From Leisingera sp. ANG-M1 (GTDB lineage: Bacteria > Pseudomonadota > Alphaproteobacteria > Rhodobacterales > Rhodobacteraceae): a DNA stretch of 64,000 nt. Made by a program: the position numbers and the translations under genes. The notes below the pieces were generated by a model, which ran no database searches, was not told the origin of the DNA, and saw nothing but the letters and a program-made list of their open reading frames with translations. Shown piece by piece: positions 28,266-36,609 of the stretch; the first letter of the stretch is position 1, and each line of letters opens with the position of its first letter. The DNA lies in contig NZ_JWLC01000030.1 of NCBI RefSeq assembly GCF_000813745.1, forward strand, positions 1 to 64,000, given 5' to 3'.

Positions 28266-29687
28266 TCACTCCTGCTGAGTGGCAGTCAGGGCGCGGCTGG
28301 CAAGAACGGCCAGCAGAGCCACCGCTGCAAAGGTTGCGAACAGCCAGATGGCGGAGTTGGCGATGGCCGCGGGATTGCCGGTCTCCTTGAAGCCCGTCAG
28401 ATTGCCGGTCAGCCCGGCCACCGCGGTGCCGAAGGCCACAGCAAACATCTGAATGGTCGACAGGGCCGAGGCCGCCAGATCGCGTTCACCTTCGCTGGTG
28501 AATTGCAGGATGAAGGTATTGAGGTGCGGCCAGCCGATGCCGATGCCAATCCCCAGCGCGATCAGCGCAAGCGACAGCAGAAGTGTCAGAGCCGGGCCGG
28601 CGCTGCCGGACATCGGGGTGAACACGGCCAGCGCAGTGCAGGCCGCCAGCATCAGCACCGGACCCGCCAGAACAGCCCGGAGCATTCTACGGCCAGTGAA
28701 GCGGGCGGAATAGACTTCGGACCCGGCCCAGCCGATTGATACCAGCGCCGCAATGTAGCCCGCCATCAGCGGTCCCATTGCGTGCAGACGCTGCAAATAC
28801 ATTGGCATGAAGAACTCGGCATTCACGCAGAAAATCAGCAAAGCCATGACCGCGATTGCCAGAAACAACGGTGTGCCGGGCGTCATTGCCCCCCGCGGGA
28901 ACAGCCGTACCCGGCCTTTCCGCTCTTGCCGCATCAGCGCAAGGATCATGAGAACGGACAGCAATACCGAGACGGCAGCCCAGGCGGGGGCCGGAGCCAG
29001 ACCGCCCAGCGAAACCGCCAGAACCGAACCAGCCAGCAGCGCCAGCTGACCAAAAGCCACTGGTTCGGACTGTGTCTGCTCCTTGCTCCTGCGCGGCAGC
29101 AGCAGCATGGTCATCAGCACGAAAAGGCCGGTGACCGGCAGCATGACCCCGAACCCCAGGCGCCAGCTGCCGAACTCGGCGAAGATGCCGCCGACCGCCG
29201 GGCCGAGCAGCATCATGATGCCCCAGGTGCCGGACAGCAGCGCCATCGCTCGGGGCCAGAGACGCTCGGGGTAGACGAAAACAATCATCGAATAGCACAG
29301 GGTGAACAGGATCCCGCCGCCCGCGCCCTGAATGATGCGCCCCAGCAGCATGACCGGCATGTTTGCGGCCAGCGCTGCCAGCAGGCTGCCGCCGGCGAAG
29401 ATCAGACCAGAGAGGGCAAAGCCCAGCCGCGGTCCGGTTTGCCGCAACAGTCTGCCTGTCAGCGCGGCGCTGAGGATAGCGGCCAGCGTCGCCAGCGTGG
29501 CGTTCCAGGCATAAAGCTGCTGGCCGCCGATCTCTGCCACAATGGAGGGCAGCATGGTGGCGGTGATCGTGATGTTGACGGCATGCAGGGCAATGCCGCC
29601 CGCCAGGACCGCGGATACGGCGGCATAGTTACCGGTCAGAATATCGCGCCAGCGGGCTTCTGCAGTCTGCTCGAAAGATGCGGTCAT
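28266..29687 (-). CDS. MFS efflux transporter, probable SoxR target
   Basis: 473 residues, about 14 hydrophobic segments (DHA2-like). The family motif A-like loop is in GRLLRQTGPRLGFALSG and motif C-like GTWGIMMLLGPAVGGIF is near residue 160. Likely a proton-driven exporter of toxic or redox-active compounds. It is 27 bases downstream of the DUF1330 gene on the same strand, and the pair starts at a promoter containing a SoxR box, which suggests induction by redox-cycling agents (inference). Confidence 0.85.
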   Translation of the reverse strand: MTASFEQTAEARWRDILTGNYAAVSAVLAGGIALHAVNITITATMLPSIVAEIGGQQLYAWNATLATLAAILSAALTGRLLRQTGPRLGFALSGLIFAGGSLLAALAANMPVMLLGRIIQGAGGGILFTLCYSMIVFVYPERLWPRAMALLSGTWGIMMLLGPAVGGIFAEFGSWRLGFGVMLPVTGLFVLMTMLLLPRRSKEQTQSEPVAFGQLALLAGSVLAVSLGGLAPAPAWAAVSVLLSVLMILALMRQERKGRVRLFPRGAMTPGTPLFLAIAVMALLIFCVNAEFFMPMYLQRLHAMGPLMAGYIAALVSIGWAGSEVYSARFTGRRMLRAVLAGPVLMLAACTALAVFTPMSGSAGPALTLLLSLALIALGIGIGIGWPHLNTFILQFTSEGERDLAASALSTIQMFAVAFGTAVAGLTGNLTGFKETGNPAAIANSAIWLFATFAAVALLAVLASRALTATQQE

Positions 29688-29714
29688 AGGCTGTCTTCCT
29701 CTTTCCGTCAGAGC

Positions 29715-30086
29715 TCAGTTCTGCGCCACATAGGCGTGGTCAGCGTTCTGTTCCGCCCATTCTTCGGCGTCGAACCCCTCAACCGCAAAGGTGAAGTTCG
29801 GCGGGATCACATCCGTCCTCAGATGTTTGGCTGCCTGATACTCCTCCGAGTGCCAAAACCCCTGAAGCGCTTCCATCGAAGGGAAGCGGAACAGGGTAAA
29901 GCGGGCATTCTCTTTCCATTCGCCCTCAAAGAGATCCATGGCCTGGCCGGTCTCTCCTGCAATGACGAGCTCGCCGCCCCATTTCTCCAGCAGCGGATGG
30001 GTGGCTTTGCCATAAGGTTCAAGCGTGCCGTGGCCCGCAGGCATAAACGAGCTGGCAACGAGGTAGGCGGGTTTCTGTTTCGACAT
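29715..30086 (-). CDS. DUF1330-family protein
   Basis: 123 residues. PAYLVASSFMPAGHGTLEPY followed by FRFPSMEALQGFWHSEEYQA are typical of the DUF1330/dimeric alpha-beta barrel fold, small cytoplasmic proteins related to monooxygenase-like barrels. ATG at 30086 follows GGAGAACC; a start 12 bases upstream is possible. First gene of the unit leading to the MFS transporter and transcribed from the SoxR-box promoter. Confidence 0.82.
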   Translation of the reverse strand: MSKQKPAYLVASSFMPAGHGTLEPYGKATHPLLEKWGGELVIAGETGQAMDLFEGEWKENARFTLFRFPSMEALQGFWHSEEYQAAKHLRTDVIPPNFTFAVEGFDAEEWAEQNADHAYVAQN

Positions 30087-30124
30087 CAGGTTCTCCAAAG
30101 GGCAGATTCGGTCTTGCCCTTGCG

Positions 30125-30155
30125 TTGCTAACTCCTCAACTTAAGTTGAGGTCAA
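30125..30155 (-). promoter_or_regulatory. SoxR-box promoter for the DUF1330-MFS unit
   Basis: CCTCAACTTAAGTTGAGG (30134-30151) is a perfect 18-bp palindrome very close to the Escherichia coli SoxR box. On the minus strand it sits between TTGACC (30155-30150) and TAGCAA (30130-30125) with a 19-base spacer, the stretched spacing characteristic of MerR/SoxR-activated promoters. soxR starts 28 bases away on the other strand. Confidence 0.85.
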
Positions 30156-30178
30156 ACGCAAAATCGGGAGGGCGGAGC

Positions 30179-30646
30179 ATGAAACGCATAGGCGGGCTGA
30201 CGGTTGGCGAGGTTGCTGAACGCAGCGGCATCGCGGTGTCTGCGGTCCATTTCTACGAGCGCAAGGGGCTGATCTCTTCGGAGAGGAACGACGTCAACCA
30301 CCGCCGCTACCCGCCTACGGTTCTGCGGAAGATCGCTGTTATCCAGGTAGCTCAGCGGGCAGGCATACCCTTGCGGGAAATTGGCCAGGCGATGGCGTTT
30401 CTGCCGGCTGAGGCCAAGGTCACCGCCAGGCATTGGGAAACGCTTTCAAGCCGGTGGACTGCCGAACTTGACGACCGCATCGCCCGCCTGCAGCGGCTGC
30501 GCGACGGTATGGCCAGCTGTATCGGCTGCGGCTGCCTGTCCATGGACACCTGCCATTTGTTCAACCCGGACGACGTGATCGGAGCCAATGGGCCGGGTCC
30601 GCGCTTTCTGGAGGAAGACGCGCCGGAGTCCTTCAGCCAGAGTTAA
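30179..30646 (+). CDS. soxR: Redox-sensitive transcriptional activator SoxR
   Basis: 155 residues. MerR-type winged helix (LTVGEVAERSGIAVSAVHFY then a GLI wing) at about 7-75, dimerisation helix, and the 2Fe-2S ligands Cys114, Cys117, Cys119 and Cys125 in CIGCGCLSMDTC. Oxidation of the cluster by redox-cycling compounds activates target promoters. ATG at 30179 follows GGGAGGGCGGAG; a start at 30125 would put the operator inside the gene. It is divergent from the DUF1330-MFS unit; no soxS is present, as is usual outside enterobacteria. Confidence 0.95.
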   Translation: MKRIGGLTVGEVAERSGIAVSAVHFYERKGLISSERNDVNHRRYPPTVLRKIAVIQVAQRAGIPLREIGQAMAFLPAEAKVTARHWETLSSRWTAELDDRIARLQRLRDGMASCIGCGCLSMDTCHLFNPDDVIGANGPGPRFLEEDAPESFSQS

Positions 30647-30873
30647 CACGCCGCGCCTTGCGTGGGTTCAGGAAGCATGGGGAGATCCTGAATGCGTTTC
30701 TAAACGCGAAAGGCAGCGGGTTCCGTTCTGTCATCCGCTTTGCGCCGCCTGCCGGTAATTCCGGCATTGTTAAACGCGCCCGCCCTTGCATACTTCCGCC
30801 AAACCGGAAACGCTTGAATACTGCGGGCGCGTATGCGGCTTGGGCCTGCACAGCTGCAAGGAAGGACTAAGCA

Positions 30874-31941
30874 ATGGCTTTCAACTTCATTCTGATGCTG
30901 ACGGAGAACGACCGCACAATCCCGGATGCCCACGCGCGGCTGGAAGAAGCGCTGGAAGCTGGCGCGCGCCATATCGGGTTCAAGGATGTCGGCTTGCCGC
31001 TGGAAGACCTGCGCGGGCTGGCGCAAACCATCCGGGCGGCGGGCGGAAGATCCTATCTGGAGGTGGTCAGCCTGGATGAGGACAGCGAACTGGCCTCGGC
31101 GCGGGCTGCCGTCGGCTTGGATGTGGATTGCCTGCTCGGCGGCACACGGGCGGCGGCTGTGACTGAGGTGATCCGCGACCATCCGCTGCGCTACTATCCG
31201 TTCCCCGGCCGCATCACCGGCCATCCCAGCGTGCTGGAGGGACCGGCCGGCGATATCGCTGCCTCGGCCCGCGCGCTGGCCGATCTGGAGCATGTGCACG
31301 GGCTGGACCTGCTGGCCTACCGGTTTTCCGGCGATGTGCCGGCGCTGATGCAGCAGGTCGCGCAGGCGGTGGCCAAGCCGGTGATCGTGGCCGGCAGCAT
31401 TGACAGCAAGGAGCGGATCAGCGCGGTCGCACAGTCCGGTGCGCAGGGGTTCACAGTGGGCACGGCGGCCTTTGCCGGGGCGTTCCAGGCCGGGGCGAGC
31501 TTTACCGATCAGGTGCGCTCAATCCTGGCACTGACTGCGAGCGCGCAGGCTCTGTCTACGGCGCCGCGGCGGTTTGCGCTGGTGGCCCATGATGACCGCA
31601 AGGCGCATCTGCGCGCCTGGGTTCTGCGCCACAGAACGGCTCTGGCCGGGCACAAGCTAATCTGCACCGGCGGCACCGGCGCCCTGGTGTCGGAGGCCTG
31701 CCCGGAGTTGAATGTCCGGCGGCTGCAGCGCGGATCAAGAGGCGGCGACCAGCAGCTCGGCGCGCTTGTGGCCACCGGCGAGCTGGATGGGGTGATCTTC
31801 TTTGCCGATCCGATGGCGTCGCATGGCTATGATGTCGATCTGCAGGCGCTGACCCGGCTGGCCATCATGCATGACATCCCGATGGCGCTCAGCGCTGCTG
31901 CAGCTGACCTTATGGTTACGGCGTTTCTCGCTCGCAATTGA
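30874..31941 (+). CDS. TIM-barrel / methylglyoxal synthase fusion protein
   Basis: 355 residues, ATG preceded by AAGGA. Residues ~1-225 look like an (alpha/beta)8 barrel: successive strands FILMLTEND, HIGFKDVG, SYLEVVS, CLLGGTR, YYPFPGRI, LDLLAYR, VIVAGSID and FTVGTAAF, with a phosphate-binding-like end. Residues ~230-355 match methylglyoxal synthase: FALVAHDDRKAHLRAWV, LICTGGTGALV, SRGGDQQLGALVATGELDG, FFADPMASHGYDVD; residues equivalent to the catalytic Asp71, Asp91, His98 and Asp101 of the E. coli enzyme are present. Stand-alone MgsA converts dihydroxyacetone phosphate to methylglyoxal. The barrel half is unassigned; a sugar-phosphate substrate is inference. Single gene after soxR. Confidence 0.8.
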   Translation: MAFNFILMLTENDRTIPDAHARLEEALEAGARHIGFKDVGLPLEDLRGLAQTIRAAGGRSYLEVVSLDEDSELASARAAVGLDVDCLLGGTRAAAVTEVIRDHPLRYYPFPGRITGHPSVLEGPAGDIAASARALADLEHVHGLDLLAYRFSGDVPALMQQVAQAVAKPVIVAGSIDSKERISAVAQSGAQGFTVGTAAFAGAFQAGASFTDQVRSILALTASAQALSTAPRRFALVAHDDRKAHLRAWVLRHRTALAGHKLICTGGTGALVSEACPELNVRRLQRGSRGGDQQLGALVATGELDGVIFFADPMASHGYDVDLQALTRLAIMHDIPMALSAAAADLMVTAFLARN

Positions 31942-32169
31942 GCTTTTACGTTCGGGTTGCCACTGCACTGGGCTGGCAATTCTGCGGTTTCCGGCGGTGC
32001 ATCAGATGGCCAGGGGCTACCGGAAGACCCAGAGCCGGGGTTAATAAATACAATTCTGAGGAGAATTTTTGGCCGCTTGAGAGGATGCTGGGCGGCGTTC
32101 CAACCGCTTAGCCTGAGGGCAGGCTGGGTCCTTGGTATGCGGCCCTGCCGTCAGGAGCGTAGCGGATTG

Positions 32170-33630
32170 ATGGATCTGAGGAACAAGTTCAGGCAGTTTT
32201 CCACCGATAACAGCGGCACCATGCTGGTGACCTGGGGGCTGAGTTTTGTGGTGCTCCTTGGGATTGCGGCAATGTCTTTTGATCTGGGGCGCGTGGGGAT
32301 TACCCGCAGCGAGCTGCAAGCTTATACGGACAATGTGGCGCTAGCGGCCGCAGGCGAGCTGGACGGCAGGCAGGATGCAATCACCCGGGCCCGCTCGGCG
32401 GCCAGGAATCTGATCAGCGACCGCAAAACTTTCGGCAGCGGCGGCAGCGTGCTGAACGGCGATACTGACTACACCCTCACGTTCTATTCCGAACTTCCGG
32501 ACGACGACACAGTTGCGATCACTGCAGTCACAACCGATCCGGAGGAAGCCATTTTTGTGCGTGCCGAAGCAACTCCCAGCACAGTGGGCGCGACATTCGG
32601 CGCAGCCTTTTCGGCACTGACAGGCCGCCAGCGGCCGAACGAGTTGGCGCGGGCGTCTTCCGTGGCCGGGTTTACGCAATATGCCTGCGATATCACTCCG
32701 TTGATGTTCTGTGTTCCGCCGGGGTTTTCCGCGGATGCCAGTGTTGGAGAAATGATCCTTCTGCGCTCCGGCGGCAACGGGGCGGCTTGGGGGCCGGGCG
32801 ATTTCGGTTTTCTCGATCCCAACAAGGTCCGGGTGGATGAGGACGGCCCTTGTGCCGGTTTGAACGGGGCTCAGCTGGATGCCTGCCTGCTGGGTGCAGA
32901 AGGCAGCATCACCCAATGCTTCAGTCAGCGCGGCGTCGATATCGAGCCGGGCCAGAAGGTCGGGATCCGGGATGCGATCTTCAATGTCCGCTTCGATATT
33001 TACAAGGCCATCATGAACGGCAAGCGGAACGACCCGGACTACCCGGCGGCGCCAAACGTCATCAAGGGGATTGTTCCCAAAGGGAAAAAGGGCAGCTGCA
33101 TCGGAAACCAGGACAGGCAGTCGCCTGATACATTGGGCCTGCCGCGGGACGATTGCTTTGAAAGCGGCGCATGCTCGCGTTTTGGCGATGGCAACTGGAC
33201 AGCAGGGCGGATCGCGTATGTCGACACCAACTACGGCGGTGTGGACCCGCACCCCGGTGCAGTCACCCGGTTCGAGTACTATTTGGCGGAAATCAATGCC
33301 GCAGGCGGACCTGGCGGCAGCGGGGATATCCTGTCCGGACTGTCTGAAACCGGGCGCCCGATCTGCTCGCCGCATCAGAGCGTGGATGTGAACCGGCGTG
33401 TGGTGATTGCGGCTGGTATCGATTGCACAGCCAATCCGGTCAGCGGCTCGGCCAGCGGTGTGCCGGTCGAAGAGTTTGTGCGGGTGTTCCTGACCGAGCC
33501 GGTAGGGGATGACGGCGCTTCACCGCCGACGCTGGATATCTGGGGCGAGGTGCTGGGCAGCGCGGGCGGCGGCGGCGCGGGCACCGGCGATGCGGGCATT
33601 TTCCGCGATGTCGTCCAGTTGTACCGGTGA
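32170..33630 (+). CDS. TadG-like pilus-assembly protein
   Basis: 486 residues. An N-terminal Flp/TadG-type helix (about 16-45: SGTMLVTWGLSFVVLLGIAA, then SFDLGRV) anchors it in the inner membrane; the large remainder is periplasmic with several Cys pairs, Asp-rich loops and a Gly/Ala stretch near the C-terminus. No intact von Willebrand MIDAS is obvious. Start at the ATG 32170 (AGGAG 13 bases upstream); a longer frame from 31957 is unlikely. It overlaps the next gene by four bases, forming a three-gene TadE/TadG unit. Confidence 0.75.
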   Translation: MDLRNKFRQFSTDNSGTMLVTWGLSFVVLLGIAAMSFDLGRVGITRSELQAYTDNVALAAAGELDGRQDAITRARSAARNLISDRKTFGSGGSVLNGDTDYTLTFYSELPDDDTVAITAVTTDPEEAIFVRAEATPSTVGATFGAAFSALTGRQRPNELARASSVAGFTQYACDITPLMFCVPPGFSADASVGEMILLRSGGNGAAWGPGDFGFLDPNKVRVDEDGPCAGLNGAQLDACLLGAEGSITQCFSQRGVDIEPGQKVGIRDAIFNVRFDIYKAIMNGKRNDPDYPAAPNVIKGIVPKGKKGSCIGNQDRQSPDTLGLPRDDCFESGACSRFGDGNWTAGRIAYVDTNYGGVDPHPGAVTRFEYYLAEINAAGGPGGSGDILSGLSETGRPICSPHQSVDVNRRVVIAAGIDCTANPVSGSASGVPVEEFVRVFLTEPVGDDGASPPTLDIWGEVLGSAGGGGAGTGDAGIFRDVVQLYR

Positions 33631-34139
33631 TCAGGATGCGGGAGCCACAGGACAGATTGACTGGCTGGGCTTCTTTCCGCAGGCAGGAGAGCGGCGCAAT
33701 CCTTGTCGAGTTTGCCTTGATGCTGCCGGTGATGCTGCTGATCTTCGCGGTCATCATAGAGGGCGGGCGGATGATGTGGTCCTATCAGGCGGCCATTTCG
33801 GGCGTCCGTGACGCGGCCCGCTATCTGGCCCGGGTTGCGCCGCAGGACATTTGCGCGTCCGGCGGTTCCGTTTCCGGATACGCACCGCAGTTGACCGCAA
33901 TCGTGCGGGACAGCATTCAGGGGGATACGCTGTTTCCCTCCAGCTTGATCGTGACCTCCGTGGCGCCCAGCCTGACCTGCCAGGCCGGCAGCTACCGGGT
34001 CTCGCCTTCACCGGTTGTAGAAGTCCGGGCCCGCTTGACGATGACCTTCCCGTTTGCAGGGGTTTTCACGCTCACCGGCGGAAGCCGGCCCGCGATCAAT
34101 ACAGTTATTACCGATCAAAGCAGGGTGTTTGGCACATGA
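33627..34139 (+). CDS. TadE-like pilus minor component
   Basis: 170 residues, GTG start overlapping the upstream stop (GTGA). Residues ~20-50 hold the TadE signature (ESGAILVEFALMLPVMLLIF): Glu next to a single hydrophobic helix, as in prepilin-like pseudopilins. A short periplasmic domain with two Cys follows. Predicted to be processed by a prepilin peptidase and inserted in the inner membrane; no peptidase or secretion motor is encoded nearby. Confidence 0.85.
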   Translation: MIRMREPQDRLTGWASFRRQESGAILVEFALMLPVMLLIFAVIIEGGRMMWSYQAAISGVRDAARYLARVAPQDICASGGSVSGYAPQLTAIVRDSIQGDTLFPSSLIVTSVAPSLTCQAGSYRVSPSPVVEVRARLTMTFPFAGVFTLTGGSRPAINTVITDQSRVFGT

Positions 34140-34780
34140 GAAAGCGGACCAGGCTCAAACTCCTTCTGTCCCGGTTCCGCAAGGATCAAAACGGGGGCGT
34201 GCTGGTGGAGCTGGGCATAACATTGCCCGTCTTTCTTTTGCTGATCATGTCGATCATCGATTTCGGGCGCATGGCGTTTCATTATGTGGTTGCTGAGCGG
34301 GCGATGAATGTTGCCGCCAGGGTCGCCGCGGTGCGTCCGCCTGTCTGCGAGGGCGTCCCGGAGGTTCACGAACGCGCTCCGGCCGGCAGTGGCACTTTGG
34401 CGGGGTTCGGCACCTCCTGCCGGGCAGGCCCGGACATCTGCCTGGATGCAGGCACCGTAACCTGCAGCGGTTCTGCTGCAAGCGCCACAGCAATTGAAAT
34501 CTGGGACCTGATCCGCGGATCAATGCCAAGGGACGCAACTATCGGAACACTTTCGTTCAGCTACAGCTATGATCCGAACCTTGGGTTTCTTGGCGGGCCT
34601 TATACGCCGGTGGTCACAGTCGAAATGCAGAATCAGACCTTTGATTTCGTGTCGCCGCTGGGGCGGATCGCAGCGCTGGCCGGCTCTGCCGCAAGCCCGG
34701 ACCTGGGCGCGGCGGTGCCCTTCCCATCTATGAGCGTTTCTCTCCCGGCCGAAGATCTGGCACTTGGCCAAAGCGGCTGA
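34136..34780 (+). CDS. TadE/TadG-like pilus component
   Basis: 214 residues, ATG overlapping the previous stop (ATGA). GGVLVELGITLPVFLLLIMS at about 20-40 is a TadE-type helix with the conserved Glu, followed by DFGRMAFHYVVAERAMNVAA. The periplasmic part has four Cys (VCEGV, SCRAGPDICLD, VTCSGS) that may form disulfides. Third gene of the overlapping trio. Confidence 0.82.
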   Translation: MRKRTRLKLLLSRFRKDQNGGVLVELGITLPVFLLLIMSIIDFGRMAFHYVVAERAMNVAARVAAVRPPVCEGVPEVHERAPAGSGTLAGFGTSCRAGPDICLDAGTVTCSGSAASATAIEIWDLIRGSMPRDATIGTLSFSYSYDPNLGFLGGPYTPVVTVEMQNQTFDFVSPLGRIAALAGSAASPDLGAAVPFPSMSVSLPAEDLALGQSG

Positions 34781-35172
34781 CGGGCTTGCTGCCGGGTTTT
34801 CGAATTATTCGCACTCAGGCCAGATTCTGGCTGCGTTCTGTGCACAAAGGACCTTGGGAACTGCTCTTCCGGCAGGCGCGGCGCGCGGCTGCTTTGCGCC
34901 CGCGAGCGGGACAGGTTTCGGTCCTGCCGAACCGAGGGCGCGGGCTGATGTTTAGAACCAGGTTTTCTTGTTCGGCAGCAGTTTTGGCGCTCAAAGCCGT
35001 CTTCGGTCTTGCCTTGCGGGGCTTTTTTGCCGTATTTCCGATCAGTCCTTCATGTTGTTCGGGCATACCCAAGCTGGAAGGAAAATACACGGGGACCGTG
35101 GCAAAGGTCCTGCTGGGGACGACGATCACTGAATCGCTTTCTCCAGGTCTTGAATTCCCGAGGGTTGCCGCC
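34781..35172. other. Interval upstream of the metZ leader, no gene seen
   Basis: About 390 bases between the TadE-like stop and the riboswitch. Frames here are short or compositionally poor. It must include the metZ promoter, which I cannot place confidently, and any terminator for the pilus trio. Confidence 0.5.
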
Positions 35173-35174
35173 TT

Positions 35175-35232
35175 GGGCGTGAGTGATTTGTAACCGGATT
35201 GCGGGCCACGATAAACAAGCCGCTAAAGAGGT
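35175..35232 (+). ncRNA. SAM-II riboswitch aptamer upstream of metZ
   Basis: The leader contains, in order, CGTG (P1 5' arm), TGATTTG, AACCGG-ATTGC, CACG (P1 3' arm), GATAAAC and CCGCTAAAGAGG. The segments TGATTT, AACCG, ATTGC, GATAAA and GCTAAA occur in the same order and spacing as in the SAM-II (metA-leader) aptamer of alphaproteobacteria, a classic H-type pseudoknot. Placement directly before a methionine-biosynthesis gene and an intrinsic terminator supports it. Confidence 0.78.
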
Positions 35233-35245
35233 CAGGACGAGAAGG

Positions 35246-35279
35246 ACTCCCTTTCGCTTGGCCGGACGGGAGTTTTTTT
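35246..35279 (+). terminator. Intrinsic terminator, expression platform of the metZ leader
   Basis: ACTCCC (35246-35251) pairs with GGGAGT (35268-35273), followed by a seven-T run, 28 bases before the metZ ATG and just after the aptamer. It is positioned to stop transcription when SAM is bound. Confidence 0.8.
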
Positions 35280-35307
35280 ATGCGCCGCGGGCGCGAGGAG
35301 ACCGAAG

Positions 35308-36498
35308 ATGAGCGAGAACTGGAGAAAGCGCACCAAGCTGGTCCATGGCGGCACCCGCCGCAGCCAGTACAACGAGGTGAGCGAGTCGATATTCCTGACC
35401 CAGGGCTTTGTCTACGAGAATGCAGAGCAGGCAGAGGCCCGTTTTATCCAGACCGGCCCGGATGAGTTCATCTATGCCCGCTACGGCAACCCGACCGTGG
35501 CGATGTTCGAGCAGCGCATTGCGGCGCTGGAAGGGGCCGAGGACGCCTTTGCCACCGCGTCCGGCATGGCTGCGGTCAACGGCGCGCTGACTTCGCTGGT
35601 GAAGGCGGGCGACCATGTGGTTTCCGCCAAGGCGCTGTTCGGCTCCTGTCTCTACATCCTGGAAAACATTCTGGCCCGCTTTGGTGTCGAGGTGACCTTT
35701 GTCGACGGCACCGACCTGGACCAGTGGCGGGCTGCCATGCGCCCGGACACCAAGGCGGTGTTCTTTGAATCGATGTCCAATCCGACACTGGAAGTGATCG
35801 ACATCCAGGCGGTGTCCGAGATCGCCCATTCCGTCGGCGCTACCGTGGTGATCGACAATGTGTTCTCGACCCCTGTGTTTTCCAAGGCGATCGAGCAGGG
35901 CGCCGATGTGGTGATCTACTCCGCCACCAAGCATATCGACGGCCAGGGCCGGGCGCTGGGCGGTGTGGTGCTGGGCACCAAGGACTTCATCCGCGGCACG
36001 CTTGAGCCTTATATGAAGCACACTGGCGGCAGCTTGAGCCCGTTCAATGCCTGGGTGATGCTGAAGGGCATGGAAACCATGACCCTGCGCGTGAACGCGC
36101 AGGCCAACAGCGCCCTGAAGATTGCCGAAACTCTGGAGGGCCACCCGGCGCTGGAGCGGCTGATCTACCCGGGGCTGCCGGGCCACGCGCAGAACGCGCT
36201 GGTGCAGACCCAGCTGGACGGCAAGGGCGGCACCGTGTTCTCGCTGGACCTGAAAGGCGGCAAGGAGGCGGCGTTCAAGTTCCTGAACGCGATGACCATC
36301 CCAGTGATCTCCAACAACCTGGGCGACGCCAAATCCATCGCTACCCACCCGGCAACCACCACCCACCAGCGCCTGAGCGATGAGCAGAAGGACGAGCTGG
36401 GCATCACCCCCGGCCTGGTGCGCTTCTCGGTCGGCCTGGAAGACGCCGACGACCTGATCGGTGACCTGACCGCGGCTTTGGAGGCCTCACAGGCTTGA
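35308..36498 (+). CDS. metZ: O-succinylhomoserine sulfhydrylase
   Basis: 396-residue PLP enzyme joining sulfide to O-succinylhomoserine to make homocysteine (methionine synthesis, cytoplasm). Cys/Met metabolism family marks: HGGTRRSQYNEVSESIFLTQ near residue 15, ARYGNPTV, ATASGMAAVN, and the PLP lysine in IYSATKHIDGQGR near residue 208; NLGDAKSIATHPATTTH is near the C-terminus. Controlled by the SAM-II-like leader just upstream. The metX/metA homologue is not in the window. Confidence 0.95.
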   Translation: MSENWRKRTKLVHGGTRRSQYNEVSESIFLTQGFVYENAEQAEARFIQTGPDEFIYARYGNPTVAMFEQRIAALEGAEDAFATASGMAAVNGALTSLVKAGDHVVSAKALFGSCLYILENILARFGVEVTFVDGTDLDQWRAAMRPDTKAVFFESMSNPTLEVIDIQAVSEIAHSVGATVVIDNVFSTPVFSKAIEQGADVVIYSATKHIDGQGRALGGVVLGTKDFIRGTLEPYMKHTGGSLSPFNAWVMLKGMETMTLRVNAQANSALKIAETLEGHPALERLIYPGLPGHAQNALVQTQLDGKGGTVFSLDLKGGKEAAFKFLNAMTIPVISNNLGDAKSIATHPATTTHQRLSDEQKDELGITPGLVRFSVGLEDADDLIGDLTAALEASQA

Positions 36499-36519
36499 TC
36501 CGGCCCGAGCCAGAGGATC

Positions 36520-36603
36520 CAGTATTCTTCTGGCTGAAAATATCCTCGGGGGTGAATTGAGCCGCAGGCTCAAGAGGGGGCAGACAGCCCCCTCTCTCTT
36601 TTC
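36520..36603 (+). repeat. Dispersed intergenic repeat, copy D, with two hairpins acting as likely terminator of metZ
   Basis: ATTCTTCTGGCTGAAAATAT then CCTCGGGGGTGAA, followed by TTGAGCC/GGCTCAA (36557-36573) and AGAGGGGGC/GCCCCCTCT (36573-36595) with a pyrimidine/T-rich end (CTCTTTTC). The core matches copy B at 24760. The second hairpin with its T-rich tail is a good intrinsic terminator candidate. Confidence 0.8.
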
Positions 36604-36609
36604 ATGAAA

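Noticed and set aside
34786-35193. 135-codon frame running into the metZ leader
   Set aside because: Poor composition, no similarity, and it would translate through the riboswitch core.
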